DNA of 64,000 bases from Prunus persica (Eukaryota; Streptophyta; Magnoliopsida; Rosales; Rosaceae), in NCBI RefSeq assembly GCF_000346465.2, contig NC_034009.1:46442177-46506176 (forward strand). The letters are read 5' to 3'. The notes below the pieces were generated by a model that was given only the letters and a program-made list of their open reading frames with translations, was not told the origin of the DNA and searched no databases. Positions 1 through 11,849 of the stretch are shown here, one piece after another. Position numbers and translations under genes: made by a program. Every line of letters starts with the position of its first letter. The first letter of the stretch is position 1.

Positions 1-329
1 ACTTTTGTCTTTTCTTTTAATGAGATTATGCTTCTTATCAAAAGAATATAGTAATGTTTATCAGTTCCTTCTATTGATTGGTAGAATTTTGCTTATGTAA
101 GCCTGAGAGATTAATGTATAGCAACCACTCAGTTTGGTTGCAGTTTTCTTTAGATGTTTTTGCAGTGTCTCGTTCGCAAATTGTAACATAAGTGCTGTTT
201 ATTTTAGCAAATCATTAAATGGGGGCCTTATTGATGCTTCTATTTGTAACTGCTGATTATTTGCCAAATTTTTACATAGCTTCCAGATTTTAGTGATAAT
301 GTCTTCTGTCCTACTGCAAATGCTTGCAG

Positions 330-3300
330 GTTATTTTGACAACTTTATTGAAGGTTTATGTCAGAGGTGGGCTGTTTGAAAAATCAAGAGAACTATTAGC
401 TGAACTGGAAGCTTTGGGTTATGCTGAAGATGAGGTACACTAAGATCGTTCCAACTAAATCATTAGTTTAAAATCCAGGATTTATCTACTTTGACACTGC
501 TATGGTGTCTCTTTGGAAATAGTTCTTTAGAGCCAAACAGGGGAGCTTATGAAATCTCAAAAGTATTTAATTTTACGATATCATCTAACAGGTTAAATAT
601 GAGACTAACAAAAACAAATTGAGGCCAACAACTTGGTTTGACTAATAAATACCATGAATATTAATCTCTTGTAGGTAACATTTGTAAGGGTTTGATTTCA
701 TTTCCTTGTGAAACTTTGTTTGGTTGCTTGCACTGGTAGTATTAACTTTTGTGACATTGCCTAGAAATTGAGTCCCTTGAGTCATTCCCTGAAATACCAT
801 GAATATTAACTTTTCTTAGAAAATTGATACGAGTGCATTTATGCTCTGTCATTTGCATTTTCTTAGTTCTTTAAATTATCTCATCAAATTAAGTCTACTT
901 GTAGATGCCATACTGCTTATTGATGGATGCCCTTGCTAAGGCTGGGCGCATACATGAAGCTAAATTGGTTTTTGATGAAATGAAGGAGAAGTCCATCCGA
1001 TCAAGTAAGTTTTGTTAGAGACAAATCCTCAAGCTTTTATGTTTCTCCAAATATGCATATTATTATATGTGACACTCAATGCACGAAAAGCCTCTGGGCC
1101 AGCTGAATGATGTCAAGTCTAGCTAATGATGTCATTTATTGTTGTTTCCCTATTCTCCGTAATGTCTTCCACTTTCAATTTGAAGAAAAAATCTTTAAAT
1201 TTGAATACAAGGTCATTATGCAAGACAAATCTTGTGCATGGGTCTCTATTGCAGAAAAATAAGTGACATATGGAAGAAGTGTAAATGGTTTTGGAGGTTT
1301 GGTAGATACTTGAGTGAATATTTGTATTTCTTGCAGGATTTTTCTTACTAGCAGAAGTTTAATCTTCTGTCTTTACAGCTGAAAATTTATGTTTTTTTCC
1401 CCTTGCAGATGGCTATTCATACAGCATCATGATTTCAGCTTTCTGCCGAGGTGGGCTTCTGGAAGATGCAAAGCAGTTGTCTAAGGATGTTGAAAGAACT
1501 CATGACAAATTTGACTTGGTTATGTTGAATACAATGATCTGTGCCTATTGTAGAGCAGGTGAAATGGATAGTGTAATGGAAATGATGAGAAAAATGGATG
1601 AACAAAAAATCACTCCTGATTATAATACCTTTCATATCCTAATAAAATACTTCTGTAAGGAGAAGTTATACCTGCTTGCTTATCAGACTATGGAGGACAT
1701 GCACAACAAGGGACACCAACCAGATGAGGTATAATGTTCTTTCAAGATGCATATTCCTGATTATACTTGTTGAACTAAACCATTTTACTTTCTTGATCTC
1801 AAATAAAGGAAATAAAACAAAGAACCAGCTTCTAGATTTGAACATTACTACGACTGTAGGAATTGATATTTTAGAGAAGTGCTAGTTAGGCAGCAGCTTG
1901 GTTGATAAAGTCCTTTGGCATTGCTAAGGACTTGAGATTGAAACCTTAAAAGGGATGGGGATTTGATGGGATGGGTGAGCACTACCCTTGTATCGTCTTT
2001 TGCATTGGCGCATCAGGCCTTTAATAGACCAAAGAAAAAGAAGAGATCTCTGAGAAAAAAAAGTAAAAAAAGTAGGGAACCCTAGCTGTTGGAGCTTCTA
2101 TATACGAAAGATGCAGTGCTTTGGATCTTAGTTATAGTTGTTGTTTTATTTGAACACTGAATATTGCAAGTGTAAATGTTTGCAACTTCAGCGCCGGATG
2201 ATTTTTGATCCATTTAATGAGAGAATCTATTTGCGAGCAGGAGTATCTGATGGGGATCGCATAGATTATTATTATTTTTTTGCCTTATGTTACTTTTATG
2301 CTTATCATTTTATTAGTTTGTGAAAGTTTGGGTTTGATTAGGGTTCTTTGAACATGATGCTTGAGTCTTGGGTTGGGATGGGTGTCAGTGATAATTAATA
2401 CCTTTTTAGCTTCATGTTGCCTTCCAGGTGATACTCTTGAGCCATTAAAGGTAGCATATATGGTATATTACCTAATGTTGCCAACATGCTCATCGACCGT
2501 TAGATCCAAATTCAATAAGATACTACTCTATGGGGATTGAATATGATATTTAGATTTTGATCTATGGCTAGTAAGCATGAATTGTCTTCTCATGGGTGAG
2601 TAGGAGATCAAAAGTGGACATATATATGTGTGTATATATAAATAAAATAATTCTTAGGAGGGTGCTGTTTGTGCCACGGTTCAAATTTATGTCTATGTTT
2701 TTTGTAAGTATTTTAGTTCAGTCCCCACAAGGTTTATTACTTTTTAAGTGTAAAGTTGCAGTTTAAGGCTTAGGGTTTAGCCCTAGGATTTGGGCTTTAC
2801 AATATTTCTATTTATCAATCTTCTCTTGTATTGGGCTTAGGGTTTATCACTGTTTTGCTCCCTGTCCACAAGTATATTCTTTACTTATGCATACATGCAA
2901 GAACTCCTAGTTTTGAAACAGTGGTATCTTGTGATAAAAATTGGTAAACCAACTTCAAAATAACACTATGCTGTATTTCAGGAACTTTGTTCCTCCTTAA
3001 TGTTTCTTCTTGGTAAGATAAGAGCATATTCAGAAGCATATTCTGTTTACAATATTCTGAGATATAGCAAGAGGACAATGTGCAAGGCCCTTCATGAGAA
3101 GATTCTGCACATTCTACTGGCAGGACAGCTTCTCAAAGATGCTTATGTAGTAGTCAAGGTTAGCTATATAGTTTTGAAGATACCTTTCTTCTTTGCATAA
3201 CTCACAACTTATTTGTTGAATTTTTTTTTTTTTTTAAATGTTCAGGACAATGCAGGGTTGATTTCTAAGCCTGCTGTTAAAAAGTTTTCAACTGCCTTTC

Positions 3301-4082
3301 TGAAGTTGGGAAACATCAACTTGATAAATGATGTGTTGAAGGTAATTGATGCTTCTGGCTGCAAGATTGATCAGGTAAATAATCACGGGTGTCAATAAGT
3401 TGGTTCAGAATGTTTTTACTTTTTTCTAGAAGCACTTGCTTCTGACTTTCAGATTCTAGGCATGCATATTTAGAAGATTGATGAGACATGGACACATTTG
3501 TGGTGGTGTGGGTGAGTCATCAAGGTGCGCTTTGCTAACAAACTCTACCTGCCAGGGAGGGAGGGATTCTTATCTGGGATTTTATTCAATCGAAGTGAGA
3601 TAAGGGAGGGAGCAATTCCTGTGGTGGATTTTATTTACCTTTTTGTTCCTTATTTCTTTAATTATTTGTACAAGTGAGAAAAATATTTTCTTGGTGAACC
3701 CCCAGTGCATGGGGTGTAGGGGTTTACATGAGGAACACATAGTAGTGGTGAAAATCTTTAGATCCTCAGTGGAAGCTTTTGGCATACCTCTTCTGTTCAG
3801 CTTTGACATTTTGAAATCATAGCTCACTTTCCTTCCTGCATTCCACAGGGACTATTTCAGATGGCCATATCGCGCTATATCGCACTCCCTGAGAAAAAGG
3901 AATTGCTTATTCAAATGCTACTGTGGATGCCAGGACAAGGTTATGTTGTTGATTCAGCTACAAGAAACCTAATACTGAAAAACTCTCACTTATTTGGTCG
4001 CCAACACATTGCGGATGTACTGTCGAAGCAACATATGATTTCAAAAGCTTCAAAATCTCGTAAGAAGGATAACTTAGTTTGA
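330..4082 (+). CDS. Pentatricopeptide repeat (PPR) protein, 3' part of gene
   Basis: Six in-frame exons are visible: 330-434, 905-1004, 1409-1728, 2982-3158, 3246-3374 and 3849-4082 (TGA). All have GT-AG borders and consistent phase. The 5' exons lie outside the window. Exon 3 carries clear PPR helices (MISAFCRGGLLEDAKQL, then MICAYCRAGEMDSVMEMM, then a third with FHILIKYFCKEKL). Exons 1 and 2 hold further repeat halves (LLKVYVRGGLFEKSRELL and LLMDALAKAGRIHEAKLVFDEM). The C-terminus is basic with no E/DYW editing domain, so this is a P-class PPR, a family that binds organelle RNA. Six or more introns are unusual, since most plant PPR genes have none. The layout and C-terminus recall the Arabidopsis At1g10910-type chloroplast PPR, but that match is from memory. 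Family certain, orthology probable, function inferred. Confidence 0.85.
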
Positions 4083-4844
4083 CATCCGTGGAAATTCCAG
4101 GTATCTTCCATCATAGCTCAACATTTTGTGAGAAAAACAGTGCAATTTGATGGTTGAGGTCAACACTTGGCACTGTCAAGTATAACTTGTCTTCAGAAAT
4201 ATGAGCCAGTTGCTCGGCGTATTACAGCCGATGCTTCTTTGACTGGTTTGTCTGACCCCCTGTACAGTACACAAATTGAATATTAACTGTATAACCTTTC
4301 ATGCATGTAACCAGATGCTGTAATTCAGTCATAATCTATATATATTTACCCAATTTTTATTAGTGGATATCAGTAAAGCTTTGACTACTGAATGGGGTTA
4401 CAGGGAGACTATAAGAAACTTACTGTCCCCAAATTTCTTTTCCTCTTCTTCCTACTGAAGGGACTATATAGACTATAAATTTACCCATTTTTCTCCTCTT
4501 AGCGGCAATTAGTAAAACTTTGACTACCAAATGAGCTGTAGTGAATATAACAAATCAGTTGTCCATGTGTGGTTTTTTTCCTTTTTCTTTTTTCTTCTTA
4601 CAACCCTGTTAATAATTTTAAACAAGGTGATACTGTGGGTATAGAGTTTGTGCATGTTGGACACTCGTGGTCACGATTTTGCCATCATTGGCTCCTCTCT
4701 CCCAACCTTGTTGAAGACAGGACTGGCTGCTAATGAACAACTTTTGAGCAGGGCAGACAGGTTCTAAGAATTAAAAATTTTGTTTATTATCACACTATAT
4801 CGTAGAGATCATATATGGTTACAACACTTTGGATCTCAAAAGGT
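4083..4844. other. Intergenic: convergent 3' ends
   Basis: This is the gap between the PPR stop codon and the KCS stop codon on the opposite strand. It should hold the 3' UTRs of both genes. I see no further gene or repeat in it. Confidence 0.6.
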
Positions 4845-6197
4845 TTATTTTGGGACCTCATCAATTGGATACAAGTAGGTTCTGTCTGACCATGCATTTC
4901 GTTCTGTTGGGTCAATATCTGAAATGCATTTCCAAATTGCGCTGTTACACTTGAAGCCACTTCCAAAGGCAATTTGCCAAACCTGATTTCCTTTATTCAT
5001 TCTTCCTTTTGCCTCCAAATAGCAGAGTTCATACCAAATGGAAGAAGATGAAGTATTACCAAATCTATGTAATGTCATCCTTGAAGCTTCTCCATCTTCC
5101 TTGTCCAGCCTGAGACTATCTACTATTCCATCAATCACTGCCCTTCCACCAGCATGTATACAGAAATGCTGGAGAGCCCTATTGAAATTTGGAGCATAAA
5201 TTTTCTTCTGGCTCGGTAATAACAAGACTTTTTTGTGGATGATTGACCATACATATCGTAGCTGCTCAGAATATGGTAGCACTAGAGGTCCCAACTTGGA
5301 TATGTTAGTTCTGAGTGCTTTTGTTGCCACAGGTATAAGTGCCCGTGACAGTGAGACCCCTACATGTCCAGCTTCATCGAGTTGCTGGAAGACAGATTGG
5401 TATGCTTCATCATCCGAACCAATGTGGGTTCGGACAATGTGCTGGAGCTCGTACTTAGCTATTCGCTTGTCCCTTTTCCTGCTGGATAATAGAATAGCAG
5501 CTCCTCCCATCCGAAACAAAAGGTTTGGAAGAAGCATGGATTTTTTGGTACCCATATAACCATTAGGAGTCATAGCTTCCATGCTGAGAACTAAAGCCAA
5601 GGAGTTCTGGTGAACTTTTAGCAGATCTTTAGCCAAACTGATAGACAAGATTCCAGCACTGCAACCCATTCCACTGAGGTTGACGCTCTTTATGTTGCTT
5701 CGGAATCCAAACTTGTTTATGACCATAGATGTAATGGAAGGGGTAGGGCAAAAAAGGCTACAGTTGGACACAAGAATGTCGATGCTTTTAGGATTTATTT
5801 TGTGCTTGGAAAGAAGGTCTTTGACGACTGAGAAGAGAACCATTTCAGTTTCTTTTCTAGCAGCGTGCAAAGAAGAATGAGGAGGGAGCTCATGCAGCGC
5901 AATAGGCACGCAACTCTCATCTCCAATTCCTGATCTTTCCAATACCTTCACTTGGAAACTGTAGGTTTCTTTGTCGTAGAGTTTACTCATTTCAATGTGT
6001 TCGATGTAGCTTTCTTTCGCAATCCGCAAGCTTTCTGGAGGCCGATAGCAGGTGAAGTCGATAAGGTATGTACTCTTAGATCTGAATGTAAAACAGAGAA
6101 CCACTATTATCAGAATAGTTGCAGCTAAGAAATGGGTGAGGGAGATTGGAGATTCAGGAATGATAAATGAAAAAGATCTAAGCAGCGCAGTCTCCAT
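4845..6197 (-). CDS. 3-ketoacyl-CoA synthase, copy 1 (intact)
   Basis: Intronless 450-residue protein of the FAE1/CUT1 (KCS) condensing-enzyme family. These enzymes condense malonyl-CoA with a long-chain acyl-CoA in the first step of very-long-chain fatty acid elongation on the ER. The thiolase-like active site is complete: Cys179 in SGMGCSAG, His348 in FCIHAGGRA and Asn381 in HRFGNTSSSS. The C-terminal [12 protein letters not shown] block is present. A hydrophobic segment at about residues 18-38 anchors the N-terminus, followed by the family motif YLIDFTCYRPP. At 450 residues it is shorter than the common 490-510, like the short KCS subgroup. It is about 80 percent similar to copy 2 and lies in a same-strand tandem array. 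Which KCS number it matches cannot be decided here. Confidence 0.93.
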   Translation of the reverse strand: METALLRSFSFIIPESPISLTHFLAATILIIVVLCFTFRSKSTYLIDFTCYRPPESLRIAKESYIEHIEMSKLYDKETYSFQVKVLERSGIGDESCVPIALHELPPHSSLHAARKETEMVLFSVVKDLLSKHKINPKSIDILVSNCSLFCPTPSITSMVINKFGFRSNIKSVNLSGMGCSAGILSISLAKDLLKVHQNSLALVLSMEAMTPNGYMGTKKSMLLPNLLFRMGGAAILLSSRKRDKRIAKYELQHIVRTHIGSDDEAYQSVFQQLDEAGHVGVSLSRALIPVATKALRTNISKLGPLVLPYSEQLRYVWSIIHKKVLLLPSQKKIYAPNFNRALQHFCIHAGGRAVIDGIVDSLRLDKEDGEASRMTLHRFGNTSSSSIWYELCYLEAKGRMNKGNQVWQIAFGSGFKCNSAIWKCISDIDPTERNAWSDRTYLYPIDEVPK

Positions 6198-6244
6198 GTC
6201 AACTTGTTGGGCAGGGTTAACTAGGAGTTTGATTTGATATTTCT

Positions 6245-6258
6245 GCTTATATATTAAG
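6245..6258 (-). promoter_or_regulatory. Probable TATA box of KCS copy 1
   Basis: A TTAATATATAAGC string on the minus strand lies about 50 bases upstream of the ATG. Similar AT-rich boxes occur at about the same distance before copy 2 (around 9045) and before the broken copy 3 (around 11912). The core promoter therefore seems to have been duplicated with the gene. Confidence 0.5.
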
Positions 6259-6545
6259 AGGAGAGAAAGTTTGAGTAACTTTCTAATGTTTAATCAAAAT
6301 TTAGCAATATGATCAAGACACACAATTCGACTCAAGAAACTGTCGCAACAACATTTGTGTTTCATCACTATTGCTTACTCACCTAGATTCATGTAGAGTG
6401 CATTTTACTTGTGCTGTTGAAAAGAACCCTGGGAGATAAAAAGCAGCTTTTCATATTTAATAAAATCATAACCTCAAACAACCTTTTATTTAGTGTATAG
6501 AAGATAATGGCGTCATTAGAATTTGCAAATTTTCTTACTTTTTAA

Positions 6546-6851
6546 GGGAGCATCTTCAATCATGCTCCCTATTTTGAAGTTAAAGATTAGATAAAATGAC
6601 TAAAAGGTTATTTTTGGAGCTCCTTTATCCTCCAAATCGTCCTAGTTTAGGAGTTATAATGACTAAGAGCCAATATGATTAAAGTTAATATTTAGAATAA
6701 TGTTAAAATAATGATAATTAATTATAAGGAGCCATTAGGAGTTTCTTCCTCTCTCTTCATATCTAGGAGATCCTAGAGGTGTACCTATTTTAGGAGCTAA
6801 ATAGGGAGCATGGTTAGAGTTGCGTTTTTTCGACTTCTATTAGAGATGCTC
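6546..6851. mobile_element. MITE with GAGCATC ends (PIF/Harbinger-like)
   Basis: About 306 bases bounded by GGGAGCATCTTCAA on the left and the reverse complement of GAGCATCTCTAAT on the right. TAA stands on each side (6543-6545 and 6852-6854) as a possible 3-bp target duplication. A second inverted pair, ATGCTCCCTATTT, lies just inside. There is no coding capacity. The TAA duplication suggests the PIF/Harbinger (Tourist) class. Confidence 0.6.
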
Positions 6852-6859
6852 TAACTTAT

Positions 6860-7638
6860 CATACAAAAATCCAACTCTAAAGTCCAAGTTAACTGCCAAT
6901 CGTTTTCTCTGGATGGTTGCATTTCATGGGTAAAGGCAATCTCTAGTTTGTTCAGTCACAACGTTTTCATGCGCATAAGATGAAACCTCTTCACTTGAGA
7001 ACTCCAATTTTGCATGAAACAACCAATCGCACCATAATATTGGCTGTGGACAAAATGCCCAGAACTTAAAACAAGGGACCTTAAAAGAATATTCACATCA
7101 TAGTTTTCCCCACCATGAATTAATGGGAAATTAAATCCATTGCTTATCTTAAAAGGGTGGGGGGAAGGCATTAACATGTGAGTGAAGTAACATTGATTTG
7201 TAAAGGGTAGTGATTTCGGCACTCTCAGTTTAGCTTCGCTACGGCATCCCTTTGCTTCTAGAGAGTTTTGAGTACTCGAATTTTTATTTTATTTTTGTGA
7301 AAGTACTTGAATTATTTCATTGCACTAGATTAATGGCTTCTGCAAAATGATATTGTTATCACCAATTTTGCTTGTTTTTGGTCTATTTGTTGCTTCTAAA
7401 AGTTAAAACCCTGTGATGGATGGGAATTAAAAAAATCGCCTGTTGTGCAATTATAAAAGTTGATGATATGGTATGAGCATTTGAAGATCTAATTAAGAAC
7501 TTTAAACCAGTACACCAGAAAGACAATGTTGGATATGGAATCAATGCGAAGGAGGAAAAACATGAAACTTTTCTTGGATTGAAAATGGATACAATACAAC
7601 AAAGGTTAAATAAAATTACAACAGCAATTCAGAAAATC
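6860..7638. other. Intergenic between KCS copies
   Basis: AT-rich spacer between KCS copies 1 and 2. A stretch around 6900-7230 resembles the one at about 9310-9480 upstream of copy 2 (shared words such as GGTAAAGGCAAT and CTAGTTTGTT), as expected if the whole unit was duplicated. No gene seen. Confidence 0.5.
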
Positions 7639-9000
7639 TTAGTTAAGGGTGTCATTCTGAGTAGGATAGAAATGGATGCAATCAGACCATGCATTTCTTT
7701 TTGTTGGATCAATATCTGAAATGCACTTCCAAATTGCGCTGTTACACTTGAAACCACTTCCAAAGGCTATTTGCCAAACTCGGTTTCCTTTCTTCAACCT
7801 TCCTTTTGCCTCCAAATAGCAGAGCTCATACCAAACTGAAGAAGATGAAGTATTGCCAAATCTGTGTAATGTCATCCTTGAAGCTTCTCCATCCTCCTTG
7901 TGCAGCTTCAGACTGTCTTCTATGCCATCAATCACTGCCCTTCCACCAGCATGTATACAGAAATGCTCAAGCGCCTTCTTGAAATTCGGCACATAAATTC
8001 CCTTTTTGCTTGGTAGAAACCAAAGTTTCATGCATATCACTGACCATGCGTATCGGAGCTGCACTGAATATGGTAGCACAAGTGGCCCCAACTCTGACAT
8101 GTTACTTCTTAGAGCCTTTGTTGCCACACGTAAAAGTGCTCGTGATAACGAGACCCCAACATGCCCTGCTTCATCAGGCTGCTGGAAAACAGATTGGTAT
8201 GCCTCATCATCTGAACCAATGTGGGTTCGGACAAGATGCTGGAGCTCATACTTAGCTATTCGCTTATCTTGCTTCCTGTTCGATAATAGGATAGCAGCTC
8301 CTCCCATCCGAAACAAAATGTTGGGAAGAAGCATGGATTTCATTCTACCCCCATAGCCATTGGGAGTTACAGCTTCCATGCTGAGAACTAAGGCCAAGCA
8401 GTTCTTGTGAACTTTTAAAAGATCTTTCGCCAAACTTATCGACAAGATTCCGGCACTGCAACCCATTCCACTGAGGTTGATGCTCTTTATGTTGCTTCGG
8501 AATCCAAACTTGTTTATGACCATAGATGTAATGGACGGTGTGGGGGAGAAAAGGCTACAGTTTGACACAAGAATGTCGATACTTTTTGGATTTATTTTGT
8601 GCTTGGAAAGGAGGTCTTTGACAATAGTGAAGAGAACCGTTTCAGTTTCATTTCTAGTAGCTTTTAAAGAGGAATAAGGTGGGATCTCATGCACTGTAAT
8701 AGGCATGCAACTCTCTGCTCCAATTCCTGATCTTTCCAACACCTTCGTTTGAAAATCAACACTTTCTCTGTCATGCATTCCAGATATTTCAATGTGCTCG
8801 ATGAAATTCGATGTTGGAACGCGCAAGCTATCAGGAGGCAGATAGCAGGTGAAGTCTATAAGGTATATACCCTTGGATCTGAAATGAAAATAGACAGCAG
8901 CGGCAATGACCAAAACAGTTGTAGCTAAGAAATTGGTGAGGAAGATTGGAGATAATTCTGCAGCGAGAAATGAGAAAGACCTAAGCAATGTAGTCTCCAT
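7639..9000 (-). CDS. 3-ketoacyl-CoA synthase, copy 2 (intact)
   Basis: Intronless 453-residue paralogue of copy 1, same strand, with the same active-site triad: Cys181 in LSGMGCSAG, His350 in FCIHAGGRA and Asn383 in HRFGNTSSSS. The N-terminal hydrophobic stretch (about residues 12-40) and the YLIDFTCYLPP motif are kept. Differences from copy 1 cluster in the N-terminal 110 residues and the C-terminal 15. The middle, from INPKSIDILVSNCS through the active Cys, is nearly identical. The enzyme should elongate acyl-CoAs on the ER, for cuticular wax, suberin or seed lipids. The sequence does not show which. Confidence 0.93.
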   Translation of the reverse strand: METTLLRSFSFLAAELSPIFLTNFLATTVLVIAAAVYFHFRSKGIYLIDFTCYLPPDSLRVPTSNFIEHIEISGMHDRESVDFQTKVLERSGIGAESCMPITVHEIPPYSSLKATRNETETVLFTIVKDLLSKHKINPKSIDILVSNCSLFSPTPSITSMVINKFGFRSNIKSINLSGMGCSAGILSISLAKDLLKVHKNCLALVLSMEAVTPNGYGGRMKSMLLPNILFRMGGAAILLSNRKQDKRIAKYELQHLVRTHIGSDDEAYQSVFQQPDEAGHVGVSLSRALLRVATKALRSNMSELGPLVLPYSVQLRYAWSVICMKLWFLPSKKGIYVPNFKKALEHFCIHAGGRAVIDGIEDSLKLHKEDGEASRMTLHRFGNTSSSSVWYELCYLEAKGRLKKGNRVWQIAFGSGFKCNSAIWKCISDIDPTKRNAWSDCIHFYPTQNDTLN

Positions 9001-9850
9001 GTGAAGTTCTTCGACTGGGTTTCCTTAGTAGTTTGCTTTGATATTTTTGCTTATAATCATTTAATTTAAGCAGCCAATGAGGACGTTTGAAAATATTTCC
9101 AATGTTCAATCAGTTTTGATCAACATAAATGCTTTATGCAACTCTTCGTGGTATCGGCATATGTTCTTTTTTATATTTTTTTTTATTGATGTTGAGTGTG
9201 TTTTGCAATCATGGCCAAAGGTGAGATTTTACGCAGAAACAAGCTAAAACTTTGTGATGATAAGAGTAAGATTGTACCCTCCTAAGTGCCTAATTTGTCT
9301 TTCTTTCTTCTGTTGATGGTTGCGTTCTCTCGGTAAAGGCAATGTCTAGTTTGTTTGATCACAAAGTTTTTATGTGCAGACAACTAAGAAGACTTGTATA
9401 ACTTGACAACCTCCAATTTGCGTGAAGTAACAAAGCACTCCAATCTCCAGTGAAAGAAATGCTCTAAGCTCAAGACATGCAATGTCCAGTAAATTGAGGA
9501 AGCTTGGACTAAGCCAAACTGATCTAAGGGTTCTGATATAATAAGGGTTCAGAGAAATATAAGATAAACTGATGTAAGGGTTCTGATATATAAGCAAAAA
9601 TAATCTAAGGGTTCTGATATTGCTTGGCTCCGGCGAGTAGCTAAAAATCAGACTGATTCTGATACATTTAGGAATTTGGATATGAATATGAATTTGGCTT
9701 CCTTAAGGTTGCATTCTTATTTTTCACTTTGAGATTATTTATACTTCTTTCTTCTAGCAAGGGAAATGTCTGTCTATACTTGCTCTCTCTTTTTTGAGAT
9801 GATTTAAAATAGAAAATGTAATGCTGTGATTCCGATGGATGTTTTCAAAG
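9001..9850. other. Intergenic: promoter side of KCS copy 2
   Basis: Holds the presumed promoter of KCS copy 2. Around 9520-9615 a short phrase (TAAGGGTTCTGATAT) occurs three times in about 90 bases, forming a small degenerate direct repeat. No gene seen. Confidence 0.5.
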
Positions 9851-10562
9851 GCATGCCTAGGCATGCGTTGAGGCGCGCCTCGGAGCGAGGCGGAGGTGAT
9901 TCGCCTCAGGCGCAGCTCAGTTTAGCGAATGTCATGAAAGGCGTACGCCTTGAAGTCGAGGCGGTCCGAGGCGGCCGCTAAACACAAATGCGCTGTAAAA
10001 GGCGCAAGCCTCGCGAGGAAGACAGACTTCCTTTATTTGAAAAATCTGATTCCAGACGACGTCATTTGCACGGGCTGTGTTGTTTTGTTTCCCTTTAGTT
10101 AAGCTGTGCGTTTCAGTTTTAAGTTTTAATATTAGACACGCACCGTTTTGTTCAAAGGAAACTAGTTTACCCATTTATTCCTTCCCTCTCCCAAAAGCCA
10201 AAGTTCCTAAACAGACCAACAGAAACCGCCTCCCGCCTTCCACCATCAGTTCAGTCCACCTCCATAATCTACTCTTTTATCTATTCGAACTAGGTAGAAA
10301 GGCACTAGACTTAGAGAGATAATTTAACCAAAAGGATATATAGTAAAGAATTGAGCAATAGTAAGAGAAATTTTGAAATAAACATGCTTTGATGGTTAAT
10401 TTATATTCTAGAGTGGCATTTAATACATTAAATAGCTGTTTTATATTTTTGTAATTATAATAACTCAATACCCGAAAGGCTTACGTTTCAACGCTTTAAA
10501 GCTTACGCCTCGCCTCATAAGGTATAAAACGCCTCACTCTAACGCCTCGCCTTTCAAAACAT
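9851..10562. mobile_element. Non-autonomous TIR element with GGCG-rich ends
   Basis: About 710 bases. The left end reads ATGTTTTCAAAGGC and the right end is the reverse complement of ATGTTTTGAAAGGCGAGGCG. Both subterminal regions (9855-10015 and 10470-10560) are packed with GAGGCG/CGCCTC words in both orientations, unlike the AT-rich core. No transposase is visible. It sits just downstream of the broken third KCS copy, close to where the other copies have their 3' UTR. Subterminal repeats of this kind suggest a hAT-like origin, but I found no clear target duplication. Confidence 0.55.
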
Positions 10563-10565
10563 TGT

Positions 10566-11849
10566 TTACAACACATTGGATCTCGCATTTGGGATCTCAT
10601 TAACAGGATAGGAATCGACTCTGTCTGACCAGGCATTTCTCTCCATTGGATCAATATCCGGAATGCATTTCCAAACCGCACTGTTACACTTGAAGCCACT
10701 TCCGAAGGCGATTTGCCACACTGGGTTTCCCTTCGTCACCCTTCCTTTTGCCTCCAAATAGCAGAGCTCATACCAAACCGAACATGATGAAGTATTACCA
10801 TTTATGAAACGTCATCCTTGAAGGTTCTCTATCTTCCTTGTGCAGTTTGAGACTATCTACTATGGCTTGGCAAAAGCAAAAGTTTCTTGCGGATCACTGA
10901 CCATCCATATCGGAGCTGCTCCATATATGGTAACACAAGTGGCCCCAACTCCGACATGTTATTTCTTAGAGCTTTCGCTGCCACATGTAAAAGTGCCCAT
11001 GATAGTGAGACCCCTACATGCCCTGCTTCATCAGGTTGCTGGAAAACAGATTGGTATGCTTGATCATCCGAATCAATGTGTGTTCGGACAAGATGCTGGA
11101 GCTCATACTTAGCTATTCGCTTGTCTTGCTTCCTATTCGACAAAAGAATCGCAGCTCCCCCCATCCAAAACAAAATGTTGGGAAGAAGCGTTGATTTTTC
11201 TCTACCCCCATAACCATTGGGAGTTACTGCTTCCATGCTGAGGACTAAAGCCAATGATTTCCTGTGAACTTTTAGAAGATCTTTAGCCATACTTATTGAC
11301 CAGATTCCAGCACTGCATCCCATTCTGCTAAGGTTGAAGCTTTTTATGTTGCTCCGGAATCCAAACTTGTTCAGGATCATAGAAGTAATGGACGGCATAG
11401 GGCAGAAAAGGCTACAGTTTGACACAAGAATGTCAATGCTTTTGGGATTTATCTTGTGCTTGGAAAGAAGGTCATTGACAACAGTGAAGAGAACCATTTC
11501 AGTTTTTTTTTGTAGTGGCACCCAAAGAAGTATCCACTGGGATCTCATGTAGTGAAACAGATACAACTCTCTACCCCAATGCCTGATCTTTCCAATACCT
11601 TCGCTTGGAAACTGATACTTTCTTCTTCAACCAGCTTATCTGTTTCAATGTGTTCGATGTAATTCAATTTTGTAACTCGCAGGATATCAGGAGGCGGTAG
11701 CAGGTGAAGTTGATAAGGTATATACATTTGCTTCTGAACAGAAAATAGATAACTGCAATGATCAAGACAGTTGCAGCTAAGAAATGGGTGATGGAAATCG
11801 GAGATTCTGTAATGATAGATGAGAAACATCTAAACAAGGAAGTCTCCAT
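10566..11849 (-). pseudogene. 3-ketoacyl-CoA synthase, copy 3 (broken)
   Basis: Third tandem KCS copy. It starts with METSLFRCFS at 11849 and keeps recognisable KCS sequence to [12 protein letters not shown] and a stop at 10566. Compared with copies 1 and 2 it has about a 1-base loss near 11692, about a 2-base loss near 11553 and an indel in an A-tract near 11505. A deletion of roughly 115 bases near 10862 removes the FCIHAGGRA segment with the catalytic His. A small deletion near 10800 disrupts HRFGNTSSS. The active Cys region survives as RMGCSAG. It cannot encode an active enzyme. Several unrelated lesions indicate that it has been neutral for some time. Confidence 0.9.

Noticed and set aside
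5233..5559. Plus-strand frames inside the three KCS copies
   Set aside because: Antisense shadows kept only because the copies are homologous.
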